A stretch of DNA of 9,130 nt from positions 768-9,897 of the forward strand of contig PLIQ01000232.1 of the NCBI GenBank assembly GCA_003140115.1, read 5' to 3'. Positions 1-6,223 of this stretch are shown in pieces. Source of the stretch: Actinomycetota bacterium (GTDB taxonomy: Bacteria; Actinomycetota; Actinomycetes; Streptosporangiales; Streptosporangiaceae). Made by a program: the position numbers and the translations under genes. The notes under the pieces are model-generated. The model made no database searches. It worked only from the letters and a program-made list of their open reading frames with translations, and was not told the DNA's origin. Every line of letters starts with the position of its first letter. Positions within the stretch are counted from its first letter, which is position 1.

Positions 1-662
1 CCGTAGGTGGTGAAGCCGCCGAGCGTGCTGGAGCCGGACGGCGCGATGTCGTCCAGCGCCCAGTACTGCGAGGTCAGCTGCCGGGGCCGGTACAGGCCGG
101 TCACCATGAACCGGACGTCTTGCCCGGAGATCTGGTCCTTCAGCCGCAGCACGTCGCCAACGGTCACGTGCAGCAGCAGGGCGGCGGTGGCCGGCAGCGC
201 CGCGGGGACGGGCTGGCCCGCGGCCGGCGCCCCGGGCCAGCGGCCGGAGGTCAGCACCGCCTGCGCGGGCAGGCCGCCGAGCGCGGCGGCCTCGGCGATC
301 GGGTGGTTGCCCTGGCTGGCGGGGGTGGCGGGCAGCGATCCCGGGACGAACCCGAGCGGATCGGACCAGTCGGCCCGGTAGAAGCCGAACGCCGTGCCGT
401 CCAGCGCCGACCTGACCTGCGACGGCAGCAGGGAGGTGTACCGGGCGGCCTGGGCGGCGTCGACGGTGCCGGTGATGGCGAGCGCCGTCCCGCTCGCGGT
501 GGCCAGATCGTGCTGCACCGCCCGCGGCAGCGCCTGGCCGCCGAGGGTGGCCAGCGCGGTGGCCAGCGCCGCCGCCACGGCCACCGTGAGCGCCGCCGCG
601 GCAATCACCAGCCGGTGAGCGCCCATCCGCGGCAGCGCCAGCGAACCCCGTGCAAAGCCCAT
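1..662 (-). CDS. FtsX-like ABC transporter permease, N-terminal part (cut by window edge)
   Basis: Translating the minus strand from the ATG at 662-660 gives an open frame of 220 codons that leaves the window without a stop. It begins MGFARGSLALPRMGAHR, then has one hydrophobic segment (about residues 18-42, rich in Ala, Leu and Val). A long extracytoplasmic stretch follows, with a motif LLLHVTVGDVLRLKD and then VRFMVTGLYRP. This is the layout of FtsX/MacB-type permeases: a first membrane helix, then a large outer domain in which a 'vGd.l.l' phrase precedes a 'f.VtGiy' phrase. Such permeases work with a separate ATPase, which is not visible here. An in-frame TAG lies just upstream of the ATG, so the start cannot lie further out; the ribosome-binding site is weak. 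It lies 87 bp downstream of the LigD polymerase gene on the same strand. The family call rests on pattern memory of a partial protein; substrate unknown. Confidence 0.72.
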   Translation of the reverse strand, partial: MGFARGSLALPRMGAHRLVIAAAALTVAVAAALATALATLGGQALPRAVQHDLATASGTALAITGTVDAAQAARYTSLLPSQVRSALDGTAFGFYRADWSDPLGFVPGSLPATPASQGNHPIAEAAALGGLPAQAVLTSGRWPGAPAAGQPVPAALPATAALLLHVTVGDVLRLKDQISGQDVRFMVTGLYRPRQLTSQYWALDDIAPSGSSTLGGFTTY

Positions 663-708
663 CGCGACCTGAGCCTACGGCCGGAAATGCCTGATAAAAA
701 GGTGCGGA

Positions 709-738
709 CGTGACCTGGTACCCGTCTGTGACCAGGTC
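709..738. repeat. Inverted repeat between the LigD polymerase gene and the permease gene
   Basis: GACCTGGT (712-719) and ACCAGGTC (731-738) are perfect 8-bp inverted arms around an 11-nt loop. Two direct GTGACC copies (710-715 and 728-733) lie within the same element. It sits after the stop of the LigD polymerase gene and before the permease start. It could be a weak terminator stem (no T-run follows) or a protein-binding site. A related arrangement occurs upstream of the ligase gene at 3099-3131. Confidence 0.5.
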
Positions 739-749
739 GGGATGCCAGT

Positions 750-1640
750 TCAGCGCGGCAGCAGGGGCGCGAACAGGTCGCCGTGGCGGGCCACCCGGTC
801 CAGGACCGTCTCGGCGGTGAAGAACAGGTCCTCCGGACGCCGGCAGGCCTGCACCTCGTCCCAGCTGACCGGCGTCGAGACCGTGGGGCTCGGCCGGGCG
901 CGCAGCGAGTAGGGGGCAACGGTGGTCTTGGACCCGTTGTTCTGGCTCCAGTCGATGAGGACCTTGCCGGCGCGCAGCGCCTTGGTCATGCGCGAGACGA
1001 CCCGGCGTGGCTGATCGCGTTCAAGACATTCGGCGAACGACCGGGCCTGCTCGCTGGCCTGTTCGGAGGTCACGCCGGAGATCGTGGCGTACAGCTGCAG
1101 GCCCTTGCCGCCGGAGGTCTTGGCCAGCGGCGCGAGGCCGCGGGCCGCCAGCAGCGGCCGCAGGTCCTCCGCCACCCGGCAGCAGTCGACGATGTTGGCC
1201 GGCGCGCCGGGATCCAGGTCGAAGACGAGCAGGTCGGGCCGGCGGAGCTCGGGCATCCGCCACTGCGGCACGTGCAGTTCCAGGCCGGCCAGGTTGGCCG
1301 CCCAGATGAGGGCGGGCAGGTCGTCGACCACGAGGTAGGTCACCGTGGTGCCGCGGCCCCGCGAGCTGTCCGAGGGGATCTTGGCGGTGCGGATCCAGTC
1401 CGGGCGGTGTTCGGTGACGTGCTTCTGGAAGAAGGCCTCGCCGTCGACGCCCTCCGGGTAGCGCTTCAGGGTCAGCGGGCGGCTGGCGATGTGCGGCAGC
1501 AGCGCGGGCGCCACCCGCTGGTAGTAGTCGAGCACCTCGGCCTTGGTGAAACCGGTCTGCGGGTACAGCACCTTGGCCAGGTTGGTCAGGGTCAGCGTCC
1601 GGCCGTCGACGTGGACGGCAATCTTCGTCTCAGGGCTCAC
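750..1640 (-). CDS. ligD: LigD polymerase/primase domain protein (NHEJ), stand-alone
   Basis: This 296-aa protein is the POL module of bacterial LigD, a member of the archaeo-eukaryotic primase family. It adds ribo- or deoxyribonucleotides to fill ends during non-homologous end joining. Visible motifs, in order: LKRYPEG (58-64), ELHVPQW with His123, the metal-binding FDLDPG with Asp141 and Asp143, SGGKG with Ser176 and Lys179, and LIDWSQN with Asp230, followed by KTTVAPYSLRARP. Length is full for a single POL domain, with no ligase or phosphoesterase attached. The start is GTG at 1640, with AGGTGG a few bases upstream. It overlaps the 3' end of the preceding ligase gene by 11 nt (GTGAGCCCTGA), so the two are very probably translationally coupled. 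The position after SGGKGL is Gln181, where I recall His in many LigD proteins. All three acidic residues are present, so I expect it to be active. Confidence 0.93.
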   Translation of the reverse strand: MSPETKIAVHVDGRTLTLTNLAKVLYPQTGFTKAEVLDYYQRVAPALLPHIASRPLTLKRYPEGVDGEAFFQKHVTEHRPDWIRTAKIPSDSSRGRGTTVTYLVVDDLPALIWAANLAGLELHVPQWRMPELRRPDLLVFDLDPGAPANIVDCCRVAEDLRPLLAARGLAPLAKTSGGKGLQLYATISGVTSEQASEQARSFAECLERDQPRRVVSRMTKALRAGKVLIDWSQNNGSKTTVAPYSLRARPSPTVSTPVSWDEVQACRRPEDLFFTAETVLDRVARHGDLFAPLLPR

Positions 1641-3099
1641 GGACCACCTGCGCGGGGTCGATGTCGTCGCGCAGGCCCTTGTAGACGGGGGCGCGCATCC
1701 GGCCGGCCTTGGTCCAGCGGTCGAAGGCGACCCGGATGACCAGGCGGGGTTCGACCCAGACGGCGGGGCGGGCGTACTCGGGCGGGACCGGGCCGTCGAA
1801 CGGGGAGTCGGGGCGGCGCAGGGGACGAAGCTTGTCGCCCAGCATGCGCAGCGTCTCGTCGGTGAAGCCGGTGCCGACGTGGCCCGCGTAGATCAGGCCC
1901 GACGCGTCGTTCACCCCGATGAGCAGGGACCCGACCTGGCCGGTGCGGTTGCCCTGGCCCGGCTTGTAGCCGGCCACGACGGCATCTTGGGTATGGACGT
2001 TCTTGATCTTGCGCCAGTTGTCGGTCCGGACGCCCGGCGTGTAGCGGGAGTCGAGGCGCTTGGCCACCAGGCCTTCCATGCCGCGCTCGACGGAGACCGA
2101 ACGGACGGCCTCGAAGTCGCCGCCCGGGAACCAGGGTGGGGTCTGCCAGTTCGGGCCGGTCAGGGCCAGCTCGTCGAGCAGCGCCCGGCGCTGCGAGTAC
2201 GCCAGGTCCATGAGCGGCCGGCCGTCCAGCTGCAGCACGTCGAAGATCAGGTAGGTCACCGGAGTCTGCCCGGCCAGCAGCTTGGCCTGGGACGCCGAGC
2301 TGACGTGCATCCGGGGCTGCAGCGCCTCGAACTCGGGCCAGCCGTCGCCCCCGAACACGACGATCTCCCCATCGAGAAGCAACTGCTTATGCGGGGTAGC
2401 AGCGGACCCGTCGCGGGAGGCGGCGGGCTTGCCGAGGACAGTGGCCGCGCCCAGGCGGGACAGTTCGGGGTAGGTGACCGTGATGTCGCGTTCGGTACGG
2501 GACATCAGCCGTACCTGACCTCGCTCGATATAGGCCAGGGCGCGGACGCCGTCCCATTTCAGCTCCAGCGCCCAGTTGTCCGGGTCACGGGGCGGCGGGG
2601 CGGTGACGGCGAGCATGGGGCGGATAGCGGCGGGCAGGGCCAGGCGTTCGCGGTGGATCATCCACTGGTTGCCCTTGGTCTGGAACAGCACGTACCCGCC
2701 GGTGACGCGCTGCCCGTGCAGCACCACCTTGACCTCGCTGGGAGCCCACTTGAGCGTCTCGTAGCGACCGCGGTCCCAGATGGTGACCGCGCCCGCGCCG
2801 TACTCGCCGCGGGGGATCTGCCCCTCGAAGCTGCCGTACTCCAGCGGATGGTCCTCGGTGTGCACGGCCAGGTGGTTGGCCGCCGGGTCGGACGGGACGC
2901 CCCTGGGCAGGGCCCAGGACACCAGCACCCCGTCGCGCTCAAGACGGAAGTCCCAGTGCAGGCGGCGGGCGTGATGCTCCTGGATCACGAACGTCCCGCC
3001 GGGCGCTGGCGCGGGCGGCGGCGAAGCCCCCGGCGCCGGGACCGGCTCGGGCGTCCGCGCCGCATCGCGCTTGTCCCGGTAGGCCTGCAGCTTGTCCAC
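1630..3099 (-). CDS. ligD: LigD-type 3'-phosphoesterase / ATP-dependent DNA ligase (NHEJ)
   Basis: This 489-aa protein has two domains. Residues about 1-155 are the phosphoesterase (PE), which trims 3'-ribonucleotides and 3'-phosphates from broken ends. It has the metal and active-site set His42, His48, Asp50, Arg52, His84 and Tyr88, and the phrases EDHPLEY and FEGQIPRGEYGAG. Residues about 160-489 are the ATP-dependent ligase: motif I KWDGVR with adenylated Lys181, motif III LDGEIVVF (242-249), IIIa YLIFDVLQLDG (283-293), IV EGLVAKR (342-348), V WRKIKN (362-367), then an OB-fold ending in motif VI (about 467-479). The GTG at 3099 is chosen because an in-frame TGA lies a few codons upstream and the protein then begins with the usual PE opening (LQAYRDKRD..RTPEP). 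No clear Shine-Dalgarno is seen. Odd point: about 20 residues (219-239) sit between motif I and motif III as an extra loop. Its partner POL gene follows with an 11-nt overlap. Confidence 0.95.
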   Translation of the reverse strand: MDKLQAYRDKRDAARTPEPVPAPGASPPPAPAPGGTFVIQEHHARRLHWDFRLERDGVLVSWALPRGVPSDPAANHLAVHTEDHPLEYGSFEGQIPRGEYGAGAVTIWDRGRYETLKWAPSEVKVVLHGQRVTGGYVLFQTKGNQWMIHRERLALPAAIRPMLAVTAPPPRDPDNWALELKWDGVRALAYIERGQVRLMSRTERDITVTYPELSRLGAATVLGKPAASRDGSAATPHKQLLLDGEIVVFGGDGWPEFEALQPRMHVSSASQAKLLAGQTPVTYLIFDVLQLDGRPLMDLAYSQRRALLDELALTGPNWQTPPWFPGGDFEAVRSVSVERGMEGLVAKRLDSRYTPGVRTDNWRKIKNVHTQDAVVAGYKPGQGNRTGQVGSLLIGVNDASGLIYAGHVGTGFTDETLRMLGDKLRPLRRPDSPFDGPVPPEYARPAVWVEPRLVIRVAFDRWTKAGRMRAPVYKGLRDDIDPAQVVREP

Positions 3100-3131
3100 G
3101 TGACCCGGTGTACCCGGTCACCGTGACCCGG
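3099..3131. promoter_or_regulatory. GTGACC-rich inverted repeats overlapping the ligase gene start (possible operator)
   Basis: On the plus strand GTGACC occurs at 3100-3105, its inverse GGTCAC at 3116-3121, and GTGACC again at 3123-3128. The last two form a perfect 6-1-6 palindrome (GGTCAC-C-GTGACC). The first copy abuts the GTG start of the PE-ligase gene, so a bound protein or mRNA structure could affect initiation. A TTGACC box on the minus strand (3159-3154) resembles a -35, but no well-spaced -10 was found. A role is inferred only from symmetry and position. Confidence 0.4.
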
Positions 3132-3170
3132 GAACTGGTACCACGCGTCGTTCGGTCAAAAGGTTGTGAC

Positions 3171-3614
3171 TTAGCCCGCGTACTTCTCGACCAGGACGCC
3201 GACGTTGGGCAGTGCGGCGATGATGTTCTTGGACGCGCCGCCGCGGACCCCGCCGTAGGCCCGGATGATCACCGGGCGGGCGGACATCTTGGCTCGCGCG
3301 TCGGTCACGGCCAGCAGCGACTCGGCCACCTCGTCGCCGCGCTTGACCAGGTAGTCGCCGAACCCGGCGGCGCCTGAGGCGGTGAAGTCGGCCCAGTACG
3401 GCTCGAGCGCGGCCACGAAGTCGGGCAGCAGGGTTTCCACCGTGTGCTGCAGGTAGCCCTTGGCGAACGTCTTGGCCGTCTTGTACGCGAGCTTGACCGC
3501 GGCGCCGGAGATCCCGGACTTGCCGGACACCTCCTGGTTGATCAGCGTGAGGCAGTCGACGACGACGTCCGGCCGGACGTCGTCAGCAAGGAGGATCTGG
3601 TCAAGCGTGGCCAT
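3171..3614 (-). CDS. Small conserved protein, DUF6918-like
   Basis: This 147-aa protein has no signal peptide and no membrane segment, and looks mostly alpha-helical. It starts MATLDQILLADDVRPDVVVD and contains GISGAAVKLAYKTAKTF, FVAALEPYWADF, GFGDYLVKRGDEVAESLLAVTDAR and ends LVEKYAG. From memory this matches an actinobacterial family of unknown function (DUF6918); I could not check that. The ATG at 3614 is the only reasonable start; a weak purine-rich AAAAGAG lies upstream. It ends 71 bp before the LigD ligase gene on the same strand and lies 156 bp downstream of marR. It may be in one transcription unit with the LigD genes, but the 71-bp gap holds possible regulatory repeats, so this is uncertain. 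No catalytic motif is evident and I assign no function. Confidence 0.8.
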   Translation of the reverse strand: MATLDQILLADDVRPDVVVDCLTLINQEVSGKSGISGAAVKLAYKTAKTFAKGYLQHTVETLLPDFVAALEPYWADFTASGAAGFGDYLVKRGDEVAESLLAVTDARAKMSARPVIIRAYGGVRGGASKNIIAALPNVGVLVEKYAG

Positions 3615-3770
3615 CAGCGTGCTCTTTTCATCGCTCGGGGGTCCGGGTGCCGCTGGGAGCCCACCTGCGGCCGAACTCGCCCGGTTCCCCCCAGGACCGC
3701 ACCAAGCTAGCGCACCCGATGCCCGCCGTGGCCGGTATTTCCTGACTGTTACCTTCCGCGCCGCCCGTTA
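3615..3770. other. Intergenic gap between marR and the DUF6918-like gene
   Basis: The 156 bp separate two minus-strand genes and probably hold the promoter of the DUF6918-like gene. I looked for a -35/-10 pair on the minus strand and found only isolated candidates (for example TAGCTT around 3706-3701) with no partner at the right distance. No terminator with a T-run and no strong repeat was found. Confidence 0.4.
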
Positions 3771-4232
3771 TCAGTCCTGGAGCTTGCGGAGAATCCGGGC
3801 CAGCTGAACCCGGTCGGCCTGGCTGAGCCGGTCGAACGTCCGCTCGGCTTCGCTGTCCCGCGCCGCGCGGATCGCGTCGAGGGTGCTGACGCCGTGCTCG
3901 GTCAGTTCGACCAGCGTGGCCCGGCGGTCGCCGAGGTCGGCCCGCCGCCGGACCAGGCCGCGGGACTCCAGCGCGTCGACGACCTCGGTGACCGAGCGCG
4001 GCGCGATGTGCAGGTGGTCCGACAGTTCCGAGAGTCGCATCATCCCGTGGCGCTTCAGCGCGCGCAGGGCTCGCAGCTGAGCCGGGGTGATGTCCCAGGG
4101 ACCCAGCGTTTCCTGGTCGGTCGCACGGAGCTTGCGCGCGACGGACCAGAAGGCCTCCGAGAGCGGCTCGTCGCCCGCCGAGTCCGGCCCGGCCGCCACG
4201 TCGCTGGCCGCCTGGTCCCGATCCTGGGTCAC
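3771..4232 (-). CDS. MarR-family transcriptional regulator
   Basis: This 153-aa protein has the MarR winged helix-turn-helix. ITPAQLRALRALKRHG (48-63) begins the DNA-binding core. RLSELSDHLHIAPRSVTEVVDALESRGLV (66-94) supplies the helix-turn-helix with its recognition helix. The wing has the family pattern DxGDRRATLVELTEHG (99-114) with Asp102, Arg103 and Arg104. A C-terminal helix (about 125-152) would form the dimer. The first ~22 residues are acidic and probably disordered. The GTG at 4232 is chosen because an in-frame TAG lies a few codons upstream. It is divergent from the ABC exporter gene with 92 bp between starts, and a palindromic operator lies in that gap. MarR proteins in this layout usually repress themselves and the pump, and release DNA on binding a small molecule; the ligand here is unknown. 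Confidence 0.93.
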   Translation of the reverse strand: MTQDRDQAASDVAAGPDSAGDEPLSEAFWSVARKLRATDQETLGPWDITPAQLRALRALKRHGMMRLSELSDHLHIAPRSVTEVVDALESRGLVRRRADLGDRRATLVELTEHGVSTLDAIRAARDSEAERTFDRLSQADRVQLARILRKLQD

Positions 4233-4263
4233 GGGAATAGCCTACCAGGGTTTGCTGTTGTAG

Positions 4264-4284
4264 CCTCATATTGAGGTAACCTCA
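4264..4284. promoter_or_regulatory. Probable MarR operator in the divergent marR/ABC exporter promoter region
   Basis: TGAGGTAACCTCA (4272-4284) is a perfect 6-1-6 palindrome. A third half-site, CCTCA (4264-4268), precedes it, so CCTCA-TAT-TGAGG and TGAGG-TAA-CCTCA overlap through the shared TGAGG. The element is AT-richer than its surroundings. It lies between the MarR start (4232) and the exporter start (4325), which fits simultaneous repression of both genes by the neighbouring MarR dimer, perhaps with two overlapping dimer sites. Binding is inferred. Confidence 0.7.
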
Positions 4285-4285
4285 G

Positions 4286-4291
4286 TACTAT
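4286..4291 (+). promoter_or_regulatory. Candidate -10 box of the ABC exporter promoter
   Basis: TACTAT (4286-4291) matches four of six positions of TATAAT, including the key T, A and final T. It follows the palindrome directly and lies about 33 bases before the exporter start. No good -35 lies at 16-18 bp, although the region is within the palindrome/half-site cluster. A MarR dimer bound at 4272-4284 would block polymerase here. Confidence 0.4.
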
Positions 4292-4314
4292 CGAATCCCC
4301 TATCCCGGCAGAAC

Positions 4315-4320
4315 GGAGAG
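4315..4320 (+). promoter_or_regulatory. Ribosome-binding site deciding the TTG start of the ABC exporter
   Basis: GGAGAG at 4315-4320 precedes TTG at 4325 by four bases and is the only good Shine-Dalgarno near this end of the gene. It supports the unusual TTG as the true start. Confidence 0.7.
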
Positions 4321-4324
4321 CCTC

Positions 4325-6139
4325 TTGGCAGCACCACAGACGAATCGAGATATCAGCGGCGGGCGCCGTGAGCACGGCCCGAGGACCGTCACGGCCGCGG
4401 AAAAGACGCAGGCCCGCCAGGTGTCGCTGCGCCGCATCGGGCGGCTGTTCACCCCCTACAGATGGCAGCTGGCCATCGTCACCGCCATCATCGCCGCCTC
4501 CTCCATCGTGGGGCTGGCCTCACCCTTCCTGCTCCGCGCGGTCATCGACGTCGCCCTGCCCCACAAGAACGTGAAGCTGCTGGCCTGGCTGGTCATCGCC
4601 ATGGTCGCGGTAGCCGCGGTGACCTCGGCGTTCGGCGTCGTCCAGACCTGGATCAGCACCAAGGTGGGCCAGCACGTCATGCACGGGCTGCGCACCAGCG
4701 TGTTCGCGCACCTGCAGCGGCAATCGGTCGCCTTCTTCACCCGGACCAGGACCGGCGAGGTCCAGTCCCGCATCACCAATGACATCGGCGGCATGGAGTC
4801 CGTCGTGACCTCGACGGCCACCTCCATCGCGTCCAACCTCACCACCGCGGTCGCCACCGCGGTCGCCATGCTCGCGCTGTCCTGGCGGCTCTCGCTCATC
4901 TCGCTGGTGGTCATGCCGCCGGCCGTCTTCCTGACCCGCAAGGTGGCGGGGATGCGCCGGGCGATCACCACCGAGCAGCAGCGCGAACTGGCCGACCTCA
5001 ACGTCACCATCGAGGAGGGTTTGTCGATCAACGGCGTCCAGCTGGCCAAGACCATGGGCACCGGCCCGTCTCTGGTCGACCGGTTCACCGCCTCTTCGGC
5101 CCGCCTGATCGACCTGGAGCTTCGCTCTCAGCTGGCCGGGCGCTGGCGGATGGCCTCGCTGAGCATAATCTTCGCCGCGATCCCCGCGATCATCTACCTC
5201 GCCGCCGGGCTGCCGGTCACCGCCGGCACGATCAGCATCGGCACCCTGATCGCCTTCACCACCCTGCAGAACAGCCTGTTCCGGCCGCTGACCGGACTGC
5301 TCAACACCAGCGTCTCGGTGATCAGCTCGCTGGCCCTGTTCGCGCGGATCTTCGAGTACCTCGACCTGCCGGTGGAGGTCGACGATCCCGCCCACCCGGT
5401 CGACATCGACCCGGCCCAGGTCACCGGGCACGTTCGCTTCGAGGACGTCAGCTTCGCCTACCCCGGCGCCGACCGGCCCGCGGTGACCGGCGTCGATCTG
5501 GACGTCCCGGCCGGAAGCACGCTCGCGCTGGTCGGCGAGACCGGATCGGGCAAGACCACCCTCGCCTCGCTGGTCGCGCGGCTCTACGACCCCAGCAGCG
5601 GCAGCGTCCGCATCGACGGCATCGATATCCGGGACATGCGGCTCGCCGACCTGGCCGACATCGTGGGCGTGGTCAGCCAGGAGACCTACCTGCTGCACAC
5701 CACGGTGCGGGAGAACCTGCGCTACGCCAAGCCCGGTGCCACCGACGCCGAGATCGAGAACGCCGCGCGCGCGGCCCAGATCCATGAGCTGATCGCGGGC
5801 CTGCCCGACGGCTACGACACCGTGGTGGGCTCCCGCGGGCACCGCTTCTCCGGCGGGGAGAAGCAGCGCATCGCCATCGCGCGGACCCTGTTGCGCGACC
5901 CCCGCGTGCTCGTCCTGGACGAGGCCACCAGCGCGCTGGACACCGAAACCGAGCGGGCCGTCCAGAAGGCGTTCGACACCCTGGCGCAGGGCCGTACCAC
6001 GATCATCATCGCGCACCGGCTCTCCACCGTCCGCGACGCGGACCAGATCGCGGTCCTGGACCACGGTCACATCGCCGAGGCCGGTGACCACACCAGCCTC
6101 ATCGCGGGCCGGGGGCGCTACGCCGCCCTGGCCGCGTAA
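4325..6139 (+). CDS. ABC exporter, fused membrane domain and ATPase (MsbA/LmrA type)
   Basis: This 604-aa half-transporter should act as a homodimer exporting a drug or lipid-like substrate across the cytoplasmic membrane. After a ~35-residue polar N-terminus, six membrane helices span about residues 45-345 (clear ones near 47-75, 86-108, 170-205 and 280-312). The ATPase follows: A-loop Tyr379, Walker A GETGSGKT (404-411), Q-loop Gln452, a signature FSGGEK (508-513, Glu where LSGGQ has Gln), Walker B RVLVLD (527-532) with catalytic Glu533, D-loop SALD, and switch His564. All catalytic residues are present. The start is TTG at 4325, supported by GGAGAG (4315-4320) four bases upstream; no in-frame ATG or GTG competes before the conserved region. 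It is divergent from marR and probably controlled by it. The likely role is efflux; the substrate cannot be read from the sequence. Confidence 0.95.
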   Translation: MAAPQTNRDISGGRREHGPRTVTAAEKTQARQVSLRRIGRLFTPYRWQLAIVTAIIAASSIVGLASPFLLRAVIDVALPHKNVKLLAWLVIAMVAVAAVTSAFGVVQTWISTKVGQHVMHGLRTSVFAHLQRQSVAFFTRTRTGEVQSRITNDIGGMESVVTSTATSIASNLTTAVATAVAMLALSWRLSLISLVVMPPAVFLTRKVAGMRRAITTEQQRELADLNVTIEEGLSINGVQLAKTMGTGPSLVDRFTASSARLIDLELRSQLAGRWRMASLSIIFAAIPAIIYLAAGLPVTAGTISIGTLIAFTTLQNSLFRPLTGLLNTSVSVISSLALFARIFEYLDLPVEVDDPAHPVDIDPAQVTGHVRFEDVSFAYPGADRPAVTGVDLDVPAGSTLALVGETGSGKTTLASLVARLYDPSSGSVRIDGIDIRDMRLADLADIVGVVSQETYLLHTTVRENLRYAKPGATDAEIENAARAAQIHELIAGLPDGYDTVVGSRGHRFSGGEKQRIAIARTLLRDPRVLVLDEATSALDTETERAVQKAFDTLAQGRTTIIIAHRLSTVRDADQIAVLDHGHIAEAGDHTSLIAGRGRYAALAA

Positions 6140-6150
6140 AGATCGCCTGG

Positions 6151-6183
6151 CGCGCGGCTCACGCCTGCCGCGCGGCTCACGCC
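6151..6183. repeat. Tandem direct repeat CGCGCGGCTCACGCC
   Basis: The 15-mer CGCGCGGCTCACGCC occurs at 6151-6165 and again at 6169-6183, a period of 18 bp. The first 13 bases recur at 8346-8358 near the end of the next gene. It lies just after the exporter stop. No known element is recognised. Confidence 0.7.
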
Positions 6184-6189
6184 GGCTGC

Positions 6190-6207
6190 GCCGGCGCCGT
6201 CGCCGGC
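6190..6207. terminator. GC-rich hairpin between the exporter and the phospholipase-acyltransferase gene
   Basis: GCCGGCG (6190-6196) pairs perfectly with CGCCGGC (6201-6207) around a CCGT loop. An overlapping GCCGGC-TGC-GCCGGC stem (6181-6195) could form instead. It follows the exporter stop by about 50 bp and ends 16 bp before the next ATG, with no T-run. It may be a weak terminator or a structure limiting translation of the next gene. Confidence 0.4.
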
Positions 6208-6223
6208 TGGCTAGGCTGCCGCT

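Noticed and set aside
1543..3126. A 527-codon plus-strand open frame opposite the LigD ligase
   Set aside because: It lies antisense to a gene with every ligase and phosphoesterase motif and has the Gly/Gln/Val/Asp-rich composition of an antisense frame in GC-rich DNA. No domain is visible.
3154..3159. A TTGACC -35 box for the PE-ligase gene (minus strand)
   Set aside because: No -10-like hexamer lies 16-18 bases downstream, so it is mentioned only as context.
3171..3614. A Ku protein next to ligD
   Set aside because: The neighbouring protein is only 147 aa and shows no Ku core features; no other frame in the window resembles Ku.
3628..4269. A longer minus-strand frame starting from ATG at 4269 over marR
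   Set aside because: It is in a different frame from the MarR protein, low in complexity (Arg/Gly/Ala/Pro), and its start lies inside the predicted operator.
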